Assembly (NCBI RefSeq): GCF_014649875.1
Contig: NZ_BMTW01000015.1
Location: forward strand, 1 to 64,000
Source of the DNA: Streptomyces rubiginosohelvolus
GTDB lineage: Bacteria > Actinomycetota > Actinomycetes > Streptomycetales > Streptomycetaceae
DNA: 64,000 bases
Reading direction: 5' to 3'
Shown here: piece after piece, positions 1 to 7,575 of the stretch
Layout of the letters: each line of letters begins with the position of its first letter
How positions within the stretch are numbered: the stretch's first letter is position 1
Program-made: the position numbers and the translations under genes
The notes under the pieces: model-generated
What the model was told of the DNA's origin: nothing
What the model saw: the letters and a program-made list of their open reading frames with translations, nothing else
Database searches by the model: none

Positions 1-911
1 GTGCCGTCGGCGAGCCCGGCCCACAGGATGTCCTGGTTGGCGGCCTCGCGGATCGGCGGGCAGCACTTGAACTCGGTGGCTCCGTCCGGGACTTCCTCGG
101 CGGTGAGGGTGAGGAAGTGCGGGCAGGACTCGACGCTGATACGGACGCCCTCGCGCTTCGCGGCGGCGATCAGCGGCAGCGCGTCGGAGGACGACAGATG
201 CAGGACGTGGACGCGGGCGTTCAGCCGCTTGGCGTGGGCGATGAGCCCTTCGATCGCGGTGTTCTCGGCATCGCGCGGGCGGGAGGCCAGGAAGTCGGCG
301 TACCTCCGCCCGTTTCTCTGCGGGGCCGCGGTCAGGTGGTGCGGGTCCTCGGCGTGCACGATGAGCAGGCCGCCGAAATCGGTGATCTCGCCGAGGGAGT
401 TCGCGAGCTGCTGCTGGTCGAGTTCGGGGAACTCGTCCACCCCTGAGGGTGACAGGAAGCACTTGAAGCCGAACACGCCGGCATCGTGGAGGGGACGCAG
501 GTCCTTGACGTTGTCGGGCAGGGCGCCACCCCAGAAGCCGACGTCCACATGGGCTTTCGTTCGGGCGACCTCCTGCTTGACCCGCAGGTTCTCCACCGTC
601 GTCGTCGGAGGGAGGGAGTTGAGCGGCATGTCGACGATCGTCGTGATCCCACCGGCCGCCGCGGCCCGGGTGGCGGTCCAGAAGCCTTCCCACTCGGTGC
701 GCCCGGGATCGTTCACGTGGACGTGGGTGTCGACGAGACCGGGGAGTACGGCATGGTCGCCGACGTCCTCCAGGCGTGCCGAGGAAGGAACTTGGGCGTC
801 GTAGGGGAGGACCGCGTCGATCGTCCCGCCCGCGACGGCGACCGCAGCCGGGCGGGTGCCCTCGGGGGTGACGACGCGCGTTGAACGCAGAACCAGTTGT
901 ACGTCGGGCAT
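1..911 (-). CDS. allB: allantoinase (dihydroorotase/hydantoinase superfamily), C-terminus cut off
   Basis: Cyclic amidohydrolase predicted to hydrolyse allantoin to allantoate in the cytoplasm during purine-nitrogen use. The first 303 residues are present and the gene continues past the left edge; the family is normally about 440-450 residues. After a short beta-sandwich start, the metal-binding VDTHVHVN motif (His63, His65) is visible. It is followed by MPLNS and a GFKCFLS segment with the lysine that is carbamylated in this superfamily. The ATG at 911 follows a purine-rich AGAGAGGG ribosome-binding site. It lies 73 nt downstream of the racemase gene and is probably the last visible member of the permease-racemase-allantoinase operon. 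The allantoin assignment, rather than another hydantoin, rests on the motifs and on the NCS1 and racemase neighbours. Confidence 0.88.
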   Translation of the reverse strand, partial: MPDVQLVLRSTRVVTPEGTRPAAVAVAGGTIDAVLPYDAQVPSSARLEDVGDHAVLPGLVDTHVHVNDPGRTEWEGFWTATRAAAAGGITTIVDMPLNSLPPTTTVENLRVKQEVARTKAHVDVGFWGGALPDNVKDLRPLHDAGVFGFKCFLSPSGVDEFPELDQQQLANSLGEITDFGGLLIVHAEDPHHLTAAPQRNGRRYADFLASRPRDAENTAIEGLIAHAKRLNARVHVLHLSSSDALPLIAAAKREGVRISVESCPHFLTLTAEEVPDGATEFKCCPPIREAANQDILWAGLADG

Positions 912-984
912 GGCAGCCCTCTCTCTTTCTCAGTCGCGACGTCTCGGCGGAGGTCTGGGGTCTGGGTCGGGTGGGGACGGAGAG

Positions 985-1710
985 TCAGCGGGCGAGGGGC
1001 GGCCAGTTGACGATCTTCTTGGGCCGGGGCGGAGCGTAGGTGCGCACCTTCGAGGTGGACAGGCCGAGGCGTACGAGGGACTCGGCGATGGTGACCGCGG
1101 CGGTGACGCCGTCGACGACGGGCGCCCCGGTCCGTTCGGCGACCCGTTCGGCGAGCCCGGACATGCCTCCGCACCCCAGACAGATCACTTCCGCCCGGTC
1201 CTCTTCGACGGCCCGGCCGGCCTCTTCGGCGATGGCGGCGACGGCGGCCTGCTCGTCCCGTTCGAGATCCAGTACGGCGAGGCCGCTGGCCCGCACCGAG
1301 GCGCAGCGCTCGCTCAGCCCCGCGGCGTGGAGCCGCTCCTCGATCAGCGGGACGGTGCGGTCGAGGCTGGTGACGACGGAGTAGGTGCGGCCGAGGAACT
1401 GCGCTGTGCTCGCGGCCGCCTCGGTGATGTCGACGACCGGGACGTCGAGGAGCTCCTGGAGTCCCTCGCGGCCGTGTTCGCCGTAACCGGCCTGGATGAC
1501 GGCGTCGAACGGTTCGCGGAAGGCGCGCACCGTCTCCATGACGGCGATGGCCGCGAGATAGCTTTCGTAGTTCCCCTCGACGGACTCCGCCCCGAAGAGC
1601 GGGGTGAGGGGGACGATCTCCGTGCCGGGCGAGGCGGCGGACGCCGCCTGCTCACCGATCGACGCGGTGATCGACTCGGTGGTGTTGACGTTGACGACGA
1701 GGATGCGCAT
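985..1710 (-). CDS. Asp/Glu/hydantoin racemase family protein (possible allantoin racemase)
   Basis: 241 residues, the usual length for hydantoin/allantoin racemases, which invert the C5 centre so that a stereospecific amidohydrolase can use both enantiomers. It opens with the family start MRILVVNVNT. The second catalytic cysteine region is present as ICLGCGGMSGL near residue 185. The first cysteine, expected in a CFGDPGL-type motif near residue 77, is replaced: the sequence reads AGYGEHGREGL. Classical two-base racemisation is therefore doubtful, and the protein may be a one-cysteine variant or another Asp/Glu racemase-fold enzyme. It lies 24 nt after the permease and before allantoinase, so a role in allantoin or hydantoin use is inferred from context. 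Confidence 0.8.
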   Translation of the reverse strand: MRILVVNVNTTESITASIGEQAASAASPGTEIVPLTPLFGAESVEGNYESYLAAIAVMETVRAFREPFDAVIQAGYGEHGREGLQELLDVPVVDITEAAASTAQFLGRTYSVVTSLDRTVPLIEERLHAAGLSERCASVRASGLAVLDLERDEQAAVAAIAEEAGRAVEEDRAEVICLGCGGMSGLAERVAERTGAPVVDGVTAAVTIAESLVRLGLSTSKVRTYAPPRPKKIVNWPPLAR

Positions 1711-1734
1711 GATCCGGACTCTCCGCTCGGGGGT

Positions 1735-3216
1735 CTATTCGGCGGCGACGGCGATGGCCTCACCGTCGACATCGCTCATCGCGGACGTGCGGTCCGCGAT
1801 GAGGGCGTACAGCGCGGCGGCGAGGACGGCCCCGATGAACCAGGAGAATCCGGCGGCCGCGTGGAAGAACGGGACCAGCGCGATGACGACGGCGAGGGTT
1901 GCGCTGGGGGCGAAGGCGGCGATGGCACGGGGGTTGACTCCGCGGCGGTAGTGGTAGTCGCCCGCCGGGTCCTCGGAGTAGAGCGCCGGCACGTTCACCC
2001 GGGACCTGCGCAGGAGCCAGTAGTCGGCCATGATCACGCCGAAGAGCGGCCCGAGGAGCGCCCCGAGTCCGCCGAGGAAGTAGTTCACGACGACCGGGCT
2101 GTTGTAGAGGTTCCACGGCAGGATGACCAGGCCCGCGACGGCGCTCACGACGCCCGCCCGGCGGAAGTTCAGCCGGCGCGGGAAGAGGTCGATGAGCGCG
2201 TAGATCGGCGCCACGAAGTTGGCGAGCAGGTTCACGGCGACCGTCAGGGCGATCAGGGCCAGGGAAGCGGTCGCCAGGAGGAACATGTTCGGAATGGTCC
2301 GGACGATGTCCGTGGGGCTGGTGATGACATGCCCGTCGAGTTTGAACTGCGCCCCGCTGAGGACGATCACGATCACCGCGAAGAAGACCATGTTGACCGG
2401 GATGCCGATCACGTTGCCCCAGATGATGGAGCCACGGCTCTTGGCGGAGCGGGTGAAGTCGCAGAAGTTCAGCACGAACGTCCCGTAGATCACCACCCAC
2501 AGGGCGGCTGCCTGCAGGATCTGCAGCCACATCTCGCCGCCCACGAGCGGAGCGTCGACGGAGACGGAGATCGACCAGTCCGCCCGTACGAACATCCAGA
2601 CGGCGAGGGCGCACATGGTGATGAGGGTGGTGGGGGCGGCGAACGCCATGTACCGCCGGATCATCTGCATGCCGTAGCTCACGATGAGCAGTTGGAGGGC
2701 CCACAGGGCGAGGAAGGTGATCCAGCCGAGCGTCGACTGCCCGAGCACGGAGTTCGTGTCGAGATCGCGCAGTCCGGGGAACATCGCGATGAGCAGGGCG
2801 CTCAGCACCGCGGAGGCCAGGTAGGTCTGGATGCCGAACCAGGCGATGGCGACGACGCCGCGGACCGCGGCCGGTATCTTCGCGCCCCTGATCCCGAAGG
2901 CGATCCGGCTCATGACCGGGAACGGGACGCCTGTCTTGTGGCCCATGAAGCCGGAGAGCGTCAGCAGGAGGAAGAGCAGCACCGACGCCAGCAGGAACGC
3001 CGCGAGGATGCCCCACACATTCAGCCCGAGCGCGAAGAGGCCGATCGCGAACGCGTAGTTCCCCAGGCTGTGCACGTCGTTGGCCCAGAGCGTGAAGACG
3101 TTGTACGCGCCCCAGCGGCGCCCCTCGCGTTTGGTCGGGGCGAGATCGTAGGTGTAGAGCGTCGAACTGGTCGCACCGTCGCTCGTTTCGGACGGACGCT
3201 CCTCCACTGCTGTCAT
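1735..3216 (-). CDS. NCS1-family nucleobase/allantoin:cation symporter
   Basis: Integral membrane permease of 493 residues with about 12 hydrophobic segments, typical of the nucleobase:cation symporter-1 family (Mhp1 hydantoin permease, PucI/Fur-type allantoin permeases). The N-terminal part shows the family segment WANDVHSLGNYAFAIGLF near residues 40-57 and a GHKTGVPFPV-type loop. The start chosen is ATG at 3216 (MTAVEERPSE), about 8 nt after AGAGGGG; an upstream in-frame start at 3327 would add a basic, unconserved leader. It is the first gene of the operon with the racemase and allantoinase, so allantoin or a hydantoin is the likely substrate. Two palindromes lie just upstream. Confidence 0.88.
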   Translation of the reverse strand: MTAVEERPSETSDGATSSTLYTYDLAPTKREGRRWGAYNVFTLWANDVHSLGNYAFAIGLFALGLNVWGILAAFLLASVLLFLLLTLSGFMGHKTGVPFPVMSRIAFGIRGAKIPAAVRGVVAIAWFGIQTYLASAVLSALLIAMFPGLRDLDTNSVLGQSTLGWITFLALWALQLLIVSYGMQMIRRYMAFAAPTTLITMCALAVWMFVRADWSISVSVDAPLVGGEMWLQILQAAALWVVIYGTFVLNFCDFTRSAKSRGSIIWGNVIGIPVNMVFFAVIVIVLSGAQFKLDGHVITSPTDIVRTIPNMFLLATASLALIALTVAVNLLANFVAPIYALIDLFPRRLNFRRAGVVSAVAGLVILPWNLYNSPVVVNYFLGGLGALLGPLFGVIMADYWLLRRSRVNVPALYSEDPAGDYHYRRGVNPRAIAAFAPSATLAVVIALVPFFHAAAGFSWFIGAVLAAALYALIADRTSAMSDVDGEAIAVAAE

Positions 3217-3319
3217 CGATCGGCCCCTCTGCATCCTCGTCAGGGTCGCGACGGAGCCCGTCGTACCGCGCCGGGGGGAAGCGGGCGACGGAGATCCGGG
3301 CGACCGGACGTTTGGCTGA

Positions 3320-3334
3320 TTCCACAAAGTGGAA
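3320..3334. promoter_or_regulatory. palindrome TTCCAC-AAA-GTGGAA upstream of the permease operon
   Basis: Perfect 6-3-6 inverted repeat located 104 nt upstream of the permease start codon. Its size and its place before an allantoin operon suit a dimeric repressor such as an IclR-family AllR-type protein. The regulator itself is not in the window. Confidence 0.55.
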
Positions 3335-3338
3335 GTTG

Positions 3339-3356
3339 GTTTCCGCGAGAGGAAAC
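3339..3356. promoter_or_regulatory. second palindrome GTTTCC-N6-GGAAAC upstream of the permease operon
   Basis: Perfect 6-6-6 inverted repeat starting 4 nt after the TTCCAC palindrome. The two together form a compact double operator-like region for the permease-racemase-allantoinase operon. A related perfect palindrome, GTTTCCTGCAGGAAAC, occurs at 43764-43779. Confidence 0.5.
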
Positions 3357-3484
3357 GTAGTTTTCGCCAAAGAGCAACGTCAAGAGGTCAGGGGAAATCT
3401 GCTCGCTCTGCGGACCGAATGATTCCGCCGGCGCCCGCGCCGATGGCCGGACGGATCGTCGAGCCACTCGATGCGGCGCACAAC

Positions 3485-3533
3485 GCACAAGGCCGGGGTG
3501 TCGGCGACGTGCGCCGACACCCCGGCCTTGTGC
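3485..3533. terminator. 22-bp perfect hairpin, probable (bidirectional) terminator
   Basis: Two perfectly complementary 22-nt arms (3485-3506 and 3512-3533) with a 5-nt loop. It begins 30 nt past the stop codon of the SHOCT-domain gene, which reads towards it. There is no U-run, as is common in Streptomyces. The rest of the 3217-3562 gap holds the two palindromes above and no gene that I can support. Confidence 0.75.
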
Positions 3534-3562
3534 CTCGGGAGGAGGGAGGGGGGAGCCCGGTC

Positions 3563-3970
3563 TCAGGCGAGCAGCTTCGCCTTCGCCTGTTCGTACTCCT
3601 CGGCGTTGATCGCGCCCTTGTCCTTGAGCTCGGCGAGCTTCGCCAGGTCGTTCACATGGCCGCCGCTGCCGCCCGAGCCGCCCTCCGTCCCGGCGGCCCG
3701 GCGTACGTAGTCACGGAACGCGGCCTCGGAGTCCTTGGCCAGCTTCTCGTCGCGCTCGTGCATGCTGCGTCCGCGGACGATGAGGTAGATCAGCACGCCC
3801 ACATAGGGCAGCAGGATGACGAGGACCAGCCAGCCCGCCTTGGCCCAGCCGTTCAGGGAGTGGTCCCGGAAGAGGTCCGTGATCACCTTGAACAGCAGGA
3901 AGAACCACATGACCCACAGGAACAGGTACAGCATGGTCAGGAAGAGGTTCAGCAGCGGGTAATCGTCCAT
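3563..3970 (-). CDS. PLDc_N / SHOCT-domain small membrane protein
   Basis: 135 residues. Two hydrophobic segments (about 6-30 and 46-66), with a short basic patch between them, match the cardiolipin-synthase N-terminal (PLDc_N) type membrane module. A glycine-rich linker (GGSGGSGG) leads to a C-terminal SHOCT-like motif, LAKLAELKDKGAINAEEYEQ, a short oligomerisation or membrane-association motif often found at protein C-termini. There is no catalytic domain, so a small structural or regulatory membrane protein is likely. It follows the Nudix gene by 35 nt in the same direction and is closed by the strong hairpin at 3485-3533. Confidence 0.85.
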   Translation of the reverse strand: MDDYPLLNLFLTMLYLFLWVMWFFLLFKVITDLFRDHSLNGWAKAGWLVLVILLPYVGVLIYLIVRGRSMHERDEKLAKDSEAAFRDYVRRAAGTEGGSGGSGGHVNDLAKLAELKDKGAINAEEYEQAKAKLLA

Positions 3971-4005
3971 GGGGGCCTACTCCGATCGCGCGGATGGTCC
4001 CTTAT

Positions 4006-4515
4006 TCATACAGCTGGTCCGATTGGTCCGCATCCGGCGATCCGCAGAACGTGCGCGGGCGGATGACTGATGCCCAGCTCCGGTCGCCAGGCCGCCAGGA
4101 TCTGTGCCGACGGGTCGAACAGCGGGGCCGGCAGCTCCTCGGGCGCGGTCCACCGCCAGGCGCTGATCAGGTGCGGCTCGGTCACCCCGGGTTCGCCGGA
4201 GGCGAGCCGTACGACGGCCGCCATGCTGATCCGGTTGATCCCGCCGATCACGTCGTGGACCATCGCGACGACGTCCACGGACGCTTCGTCGACCACCAGG
4301 CCCGTCTCCTCGCGCAGCTCCCGGACGGCCGCCGCGGCGATCGACTCGTGCGTCGCGTCGACCTTCCCGCCCGGCAGCTCCCACGTACCGCTGTGATGTC
4401 GGCCCAGCAGCACGCGCCCCCGGCCGTCCTCGACGATCACCCCGACCCCGAGGGCCGCCTGGGCCACGGGCGGGTGGGTGTTGCGGGCGGGCTCGGTGAC
4501 GGGGTCGGCCGACAT
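4006..4515 (-). CDS. Nudix hydrolase
   Basis: 169-residue Nudix pyrophosphohydrolase, likely cytoplasmic. The Nudix box is clear: GGKVDATHES followed by REL-REETG, with the metal-binding REXXEE glutamates intact. The loop between the first glycine and the first glutamate is one residue longer than in the standard GX5E pattern. The WELPGGKVD context resembles MutT/ADP-ribose-type enzymes, but the substrate cannot be told from sequence. The start at 4515 (MSADPVTEPA) follows GGAG by about 10 nt. An in-frame start at 4590 would add an Arg/Thr-rich leader unlike the family, so I rejected it. Confidence 0.85.
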   Translation of the reverse strand: MSADPVTEPARNTHPPVAQAALGVGVIVEDGRGRVLLGRHHSGTWELPGGKVDATHESIAAAAVRELREETGLVVDEASVDVVAMVHDVIGGINRISMAAVVRLASGEPGVTEPHLISAWRWTAPEELPAPLFDPSAQILAAWRPELGISHPPAHVLRIAGCGPIGPAV

Positions 4516-4618
4516 GGTGCTGGTTCTCCGCTCTCCGGTGCGTGTGCGTGTGCCTGTGCGGTACGCGTACGGGGGACGCGTGCGGACCACCGTAGCGAAA
4601 CCGCCGGGCCGGACACGC

Positions 4619-5518
4619 TCAGATCACCAGGCGCAGCGCTCTCTCCGCGATACCTAGCCGCACGCTCTGACCCCAGGTCAGCTCCAGCGCGTCGGACTCC
4701 ATCCCGTCGCCGAAGACCACGATCCGGTCCGACTCCACGGTCAGCCGCAGCCCCTGCCCGCGCGCCAGTTCGCCCGCCACCCGCGACGTCCCGGTTGCCG
4801 GTGACGGCCAGGCCTCGCGTACGAACCACAGGAGGCGCGCGTCGCACGGCCCGGGCAGCGGCAGCGCGCTGCCGCGCTCCAGCCACAACGAGCGGAGCCA
4901 GCCGGTCGCGCCCGTGCCGGTGCCGACCAGCACCCCGGAGGACGCCTGGGCCTCGCCGGAGGCGCCCTCGCCGTCGTCGCCCAGGCGGTAGCGGGCCGTC
5001 TGGTGGCCGGGCGGCCCGAGGTAGATCTCGTTGAGGGCGATGAGGCGCTGCGTGTCGTCGGCGACGGCCTCGACCATGGTCAGTTCCTCGGCCTGCCCGC
5101 CGGCCGCCGTCGCGGCGCGCAGCAGGGCCGCCGCGTCGGCGTGCCGGTGGCGTACCAGGACGCCGGGGTTCCGCCCCGGGGCGGTGTCGATACCCACCAC
5201 CGGCTGCCCGGCCAGGTACTTCGCGGTGTTGGCGACCAGACCGTCCTGGCCGACCACGACCACCACGTCCTCCGGGGCGAACAGGAAACGGTCCAGGTCC
5301 GCCCGTTCCACCCGGGTGGAGCGCCAGGTGAGCGGCACTGCCGCCGCCACCTCGCGCAGTGCCTGCCGGGTGTCCTCGTGGCGGCGGGCCACCGCGTCGA
5401 TCGAGCGGCCCCGGCTGGACAGGAAGAACGCGGCCTGCCCGTGGGTCCCGTGCCGGGCGAGCAGCTCCTCGTACTCCGTCCGCCGGTGGACGAGCACCGC
5501 CCGGGGCGCCAGGCTCAC
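4619..5518 (-). CDS. NAD-kinase-like protein coupled to an SPFH protein
   Basis: 299 residues resembling the ATP-NAD kinase/diacylglycerol-kinase fold. The phosphate-binding GGDGT motif appears as GQDGLVANTAKYL (residues 90-102), keeping the catalytic-type Asp92. A later GTGTGATGW segment stands where NAD kinases have their second glycine/serine motif. The C-terminal half has the beta-rich character of NAD kinases. Neither motif is canonical, so NAD phosphorylation is only a possibility and the true phosphate acceptor is unknown. The GTG start overlaps the stop of the upstream SPFH gene by 4 nt (GTGA), indicating translational coupling and a joint function. Confidence 0.65.
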   Translation of the reverse strand: MSLAPRAVLVHRRTEYEELLARHGTHGQAAFFLSSRGRSIDAVARRHEDTRQALREVAAAVPLTWRSTRVERADLDRFLFAPEDVVVVVGQDGLVANTAKYLAGQPVVGIDTAPGRNPGVLVRHRHADAAALLRAATAAGGQAEELTMVEAVADDTQRLIALNEIYLGPPGHQTARYRLGDDGEGASGEAQASSGVLVGTGTGATGWLRSLWLERGSALPLPGPCDARLLWFVREAWPSPATGTSRVAGELARGQGLRLTVESDRIVVFGDGMESDALELTWGQSVRLGIAERALRLVI

Positions 5519-6528
5519 GCTCCCGCCCCGCCTTCCGGACGGCCCAGCTTGGCGAGCAGCCCGGTGAGGACGTCGGGGGAGAGGGTGAGGCTCTCGATGC
5601 GCGGCAGGTTCTCCGCGAGCCGGGTCGCCGCCAGGGCGTGCAGCGTGGCCGGGTCGACCTCGCCGTGCACCCGCAGCCAAGCGGCCTGCGCCTCGGCCCG
5701 GGCCCCGCCCGTCTCGCGCGCCGCCTCGGCCTCCGCCCGGGCCAGGCGCACCTTGCGGGCCGCCTCCGCCTCGGTCCGTACGCCGTCGGCGGCGGCCTTC
5801 TCCTCCGCCTCGCGGCGGGCGTTCGTGCCGCGCTGGTCGACCAACTGCTCCTCGCGCCGGGCCAGTTCGATCTGGCTGGCCAGCTCGTTCTCGGCGATGG
5901 CGCGTTCGCGCTCGACGGCAACGGCCCGCCGCTCGTAGGTGGCCCGGTCCGCCTCCTGCTGGATCTGCTCGCGGGCCGGGGTGCGCAGGGCGCGCTCGAC
6001 CTCGGCCTCGGGGCGGATCGCGACGACGCGCACGGCCACCACGTCGATGCCGGTGGCCGGGAGCCGGGGTTCGGCGGCGAGACCGGTGGCGACCCGTTCG
6101 CGTACGGAGGCGACGCCGTCGACCAGGGCCGCGGCCAGCGGGGTGCGGGCCAGGACGTCCAGGGTGTGCTGCTGCGCGGTCTCGGTGAGGAGGGTGGCGA
6201 TCTGCTCCAGCGGTGCGCCGCGCCAGCTGCCGGTGTCCGGGTCGACGGAGAAGTCGAGCCGGTTCGCCGCCTCGGCCGGATCGCTGATCCGGTAGGTGAC
6301 GGTGGCCTGCACGGTCACGTCCTGGAAGTCGGCCGTACGGGCGTGGAACGCCATGGCCAGCTCCCGGTCGTCGACCGGCACCTCGGAGAGCGCCGCCGAC
6401 AGCGACCGGTACCAGAAGCTGAGCCCCTGCCCGTCGTGGGCGAGCCTGCCGCGCTTGTGGTGGCGGATGTGGGCGGTGGGCGCGGAGCGCAGGTGGCGCC
6501 AGCCGAAGCGCCGGGTGATGTCGGCCAT
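5515..6528 (-). CDS. SPFH/Band 7 domain protein
   Basis: 337 residues. The N-terminal region (about 40-185) has the SPFH/prohibitin-type beta-rich pattern, ending in VVAVRVVAIRPEAEVERAL. A long charged, Ala/Glu/Arg-rich helical stretch (about 190-285) should form a coiled coil, as in flotillins. There is no clear N-terminal transmembrane segment, so it may be a cytoplasmic or peripheral scaffold. The ATG at 6528 has AGGGGG 8-9 nt upstream; an in-frame extension to 6864 runs through the SDR gene and is a shadow. It forms a two-gene operon with the NAD-kinase-like gene. Confidence 0.82.
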   Translation of the reverse strand: MADITRRFGWRHLRSAPTAHIRHHKRGRLAHDGQGLSFWYRSLSAALSEVPVDDRELAMAFHARTADFQDVTVQATVTYRISDPAEAANRLDFSVDPDTGSWRGAPLEQIATLLTETAQQHTLDVLARTPLAAALVDGVASVRERVATGLAAEPRLPATGIDVVAVRVVAIRPEAEVERALRTPAREQIQQEADRATYERRAVAVERERAIAENELASQIELARREEQLVDQRGTNARREAEEKAAADGVRTEAEAARKVRLARAEAEAARETGGARAEAQAAWLRVHGEVDPATLHALAATRLAENLPRIESLTLSPDVLTGLLAKLGRPEGGAGA

Positions 6529-6558
6529 GATGAGGACCCCCTTGATTTCGTCATGACG

Positions 6559-6588
6559 ACGATAAGGGGTGAGTGTTATTAGAGTCAA
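6559..6588 (-). promoter_or_regulatory. candidate sigma-70 promoter of the SPFH operon, with a dyad on the -35 box
   Basis: On the minus strand a TTGACT -35 box (6583-6588) is separated by 18 nt from TATCGT (6559-6564), about 30 nt before the SPFH start. AGTCA-AGG-TGACT (6583-6595), an inverted repeat, overlaps the -35 box and could be an operator. The promoter lies immediately beyond the stop codon of the SDR gene. Confidence 0.55.
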
Positions 6589-6596
6589 GGTGACTA

Positions 6597-7385
6597 TTAA
6601 GGAGGGCCGGGGCGGCGGGCGACCGTGTACCTGACCGGGACCTCGCCGCCTCCGTGCACGGCGAGGTCGGCCCCGTTGACGTACGAGGAGAGGTCGCAGG
6701 CCAGCCAGAGGCAGGCCCGCGCCACATCGTCCGGCTCCGCCAGTCGCCCCATCGGGACGACGCCCGCCACCGCGTCCCCGTCGTCCTCCCCGTACAGCGC
6801 GGCGGCGTTCTCGGTCCGGATGGGGCCCGCCGTGATGTGGTTGATCCTGACTCGCGGCGCCCATTCGAGGGCCAGCGCCCGGGTCAGCCCGAGCAGGCCC
6901 GCCTTGGCGGCGGAGTAGGCGGCGGTGCCCGGCTGCGGGGTGTGGGCGGAGACGCTGCCGATGTTGATCACGCTCCCGCCGCCCGGCTGCTCCCGCATCA
7001 CCAGGTTCGCCGCCTGGGCCGTGTAGAACGGGGCGAGGAGGTTGAGTGCGACCACCTTCTCCACGAAGCGCGGCGAGACCGTGGCCGCGTCGGCGTCCGG
7101 GGAGCCGCCGGCGTTGTTCACCAGTACGTCGAGCCGCCCGAACCGCTCGGCGGTGGCGGCGACGACATCCGCCGCCGCCATCGGATCCCGCAGGTCCGCC
7201 GCCCGGAACGCCGCCTCGTGCCCGCCCGCCGAGGGCAGGGCGGCCGGAGTCGAGCGTCCGCAGACCAGGACGTCCGCGCCGCTCGCCAGGAAGGCCCTCG
7301 CGATCGCGGCCCCCAGGCCCCTGGTGCCGCCGGTGACGAGCACGGCCCGTCCGGTGAAGTCCATCGCGTGGGACTGGTCGTTCAT
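6597..7385 (-). CDS. short-chain dehydrogenase/reductase (SDR)
   Basis: 262-residue classical SDR. The cofactor motif TGGTRGLG (about residues 14-21), NNAG (about 87-90), catalytic Ser in INIGSVS and Tyr-x3-Lys in AAYSAAKAG are all present. NAD(P)-dependent oxidation or reduction of an alcohol/ketone is expected; the substrate is unknown. The ATG at 7385 (MNDQSHAMDF) has GGAGGG 8 nt upstream. A TetR-type AAGCGCTT palindrome sits about 26 nt before the start, which suggests repression by an acyl-CoA- or lipid-responsive TetR protein. Confidence 0.88.
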   Translation of the reverse strand: MNDQSHAMDFTGRAVLVTGGTRGLGAAIARAFLASGADVLVCGRSTPAALPSAGGHEAAFRAADLRDPMAAADVVAATAERFGRLDVLVNNAGGSPDADAATVSPRFVEKVVALNLLAPFYTAQAANLVMREQPGGGSVINIGSVSAHTPQPGTAAYSAAKAGLLGLTRALALEWAPRVRINHITAGPIRTENAAALYGEDDGDAVAGVVPMGRLAEPDDVARACLWLACDLSSYVNGADLAVHGGGEVPVRYTVARRPGPP

Positions 7386-7410
7386 GGTCGGCCCTCCTGC
7401 ACCAGAATCT

Positions 7411-7424
7411 ACCAAGCGCTTGTT
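7411..7424. promoter_or_regulatory. operator-like palindrome ACCAAGCGCTTGTT upstream of the SDR gene
   Basis: Near-perfect 14-bp dyad centred on AAGCGCTT, a pattern common at TetR-regulated acyl-CoA/SDR genes in actinomycetes. It lies 26 nt upstream of the SDR start codon. Confidence 0.5.
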
Positions 7425-7461
7425 AGGTGCGGTAGGGGAGGAGTGGGTGCGGATACACGGG

Positions 7462-7493
7462 CGGCCGGTGACCTCCGCAGAGGTCACCGGCCG
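7462..7493. terminator. 14-bp hairpin between the tetR end and the SDR promoter
   Basis: Perfect 14-nt arms (7462-7475 and 7480-7493) around a CGCA tetraloop. A second, imperfect hairpin with matching GTGGACCG/CGGTCCAC ends lies between it and the stop of the tetR gene. Together they probably terminate tetR transcription. Confidence 0.65.
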
Positions 7494-7575
7494 GCCGGGC
7501 GGTGCGCCGCCCCCGTCCCCACGGTGCGGCGCGGGTGGACCGTCCCCATCCGCCGGGACGGGCGGTCCACGTCTG

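Noticed and set aside
856..3360. 834-codon plus-strand open frame
   Set aside because: Antisense to the racemase and NCS1 genes. Its Asp/Gly/Arg-rich composition is the usual shadow of a high-GC coding strand, and the opposite strand has clear family motifs.
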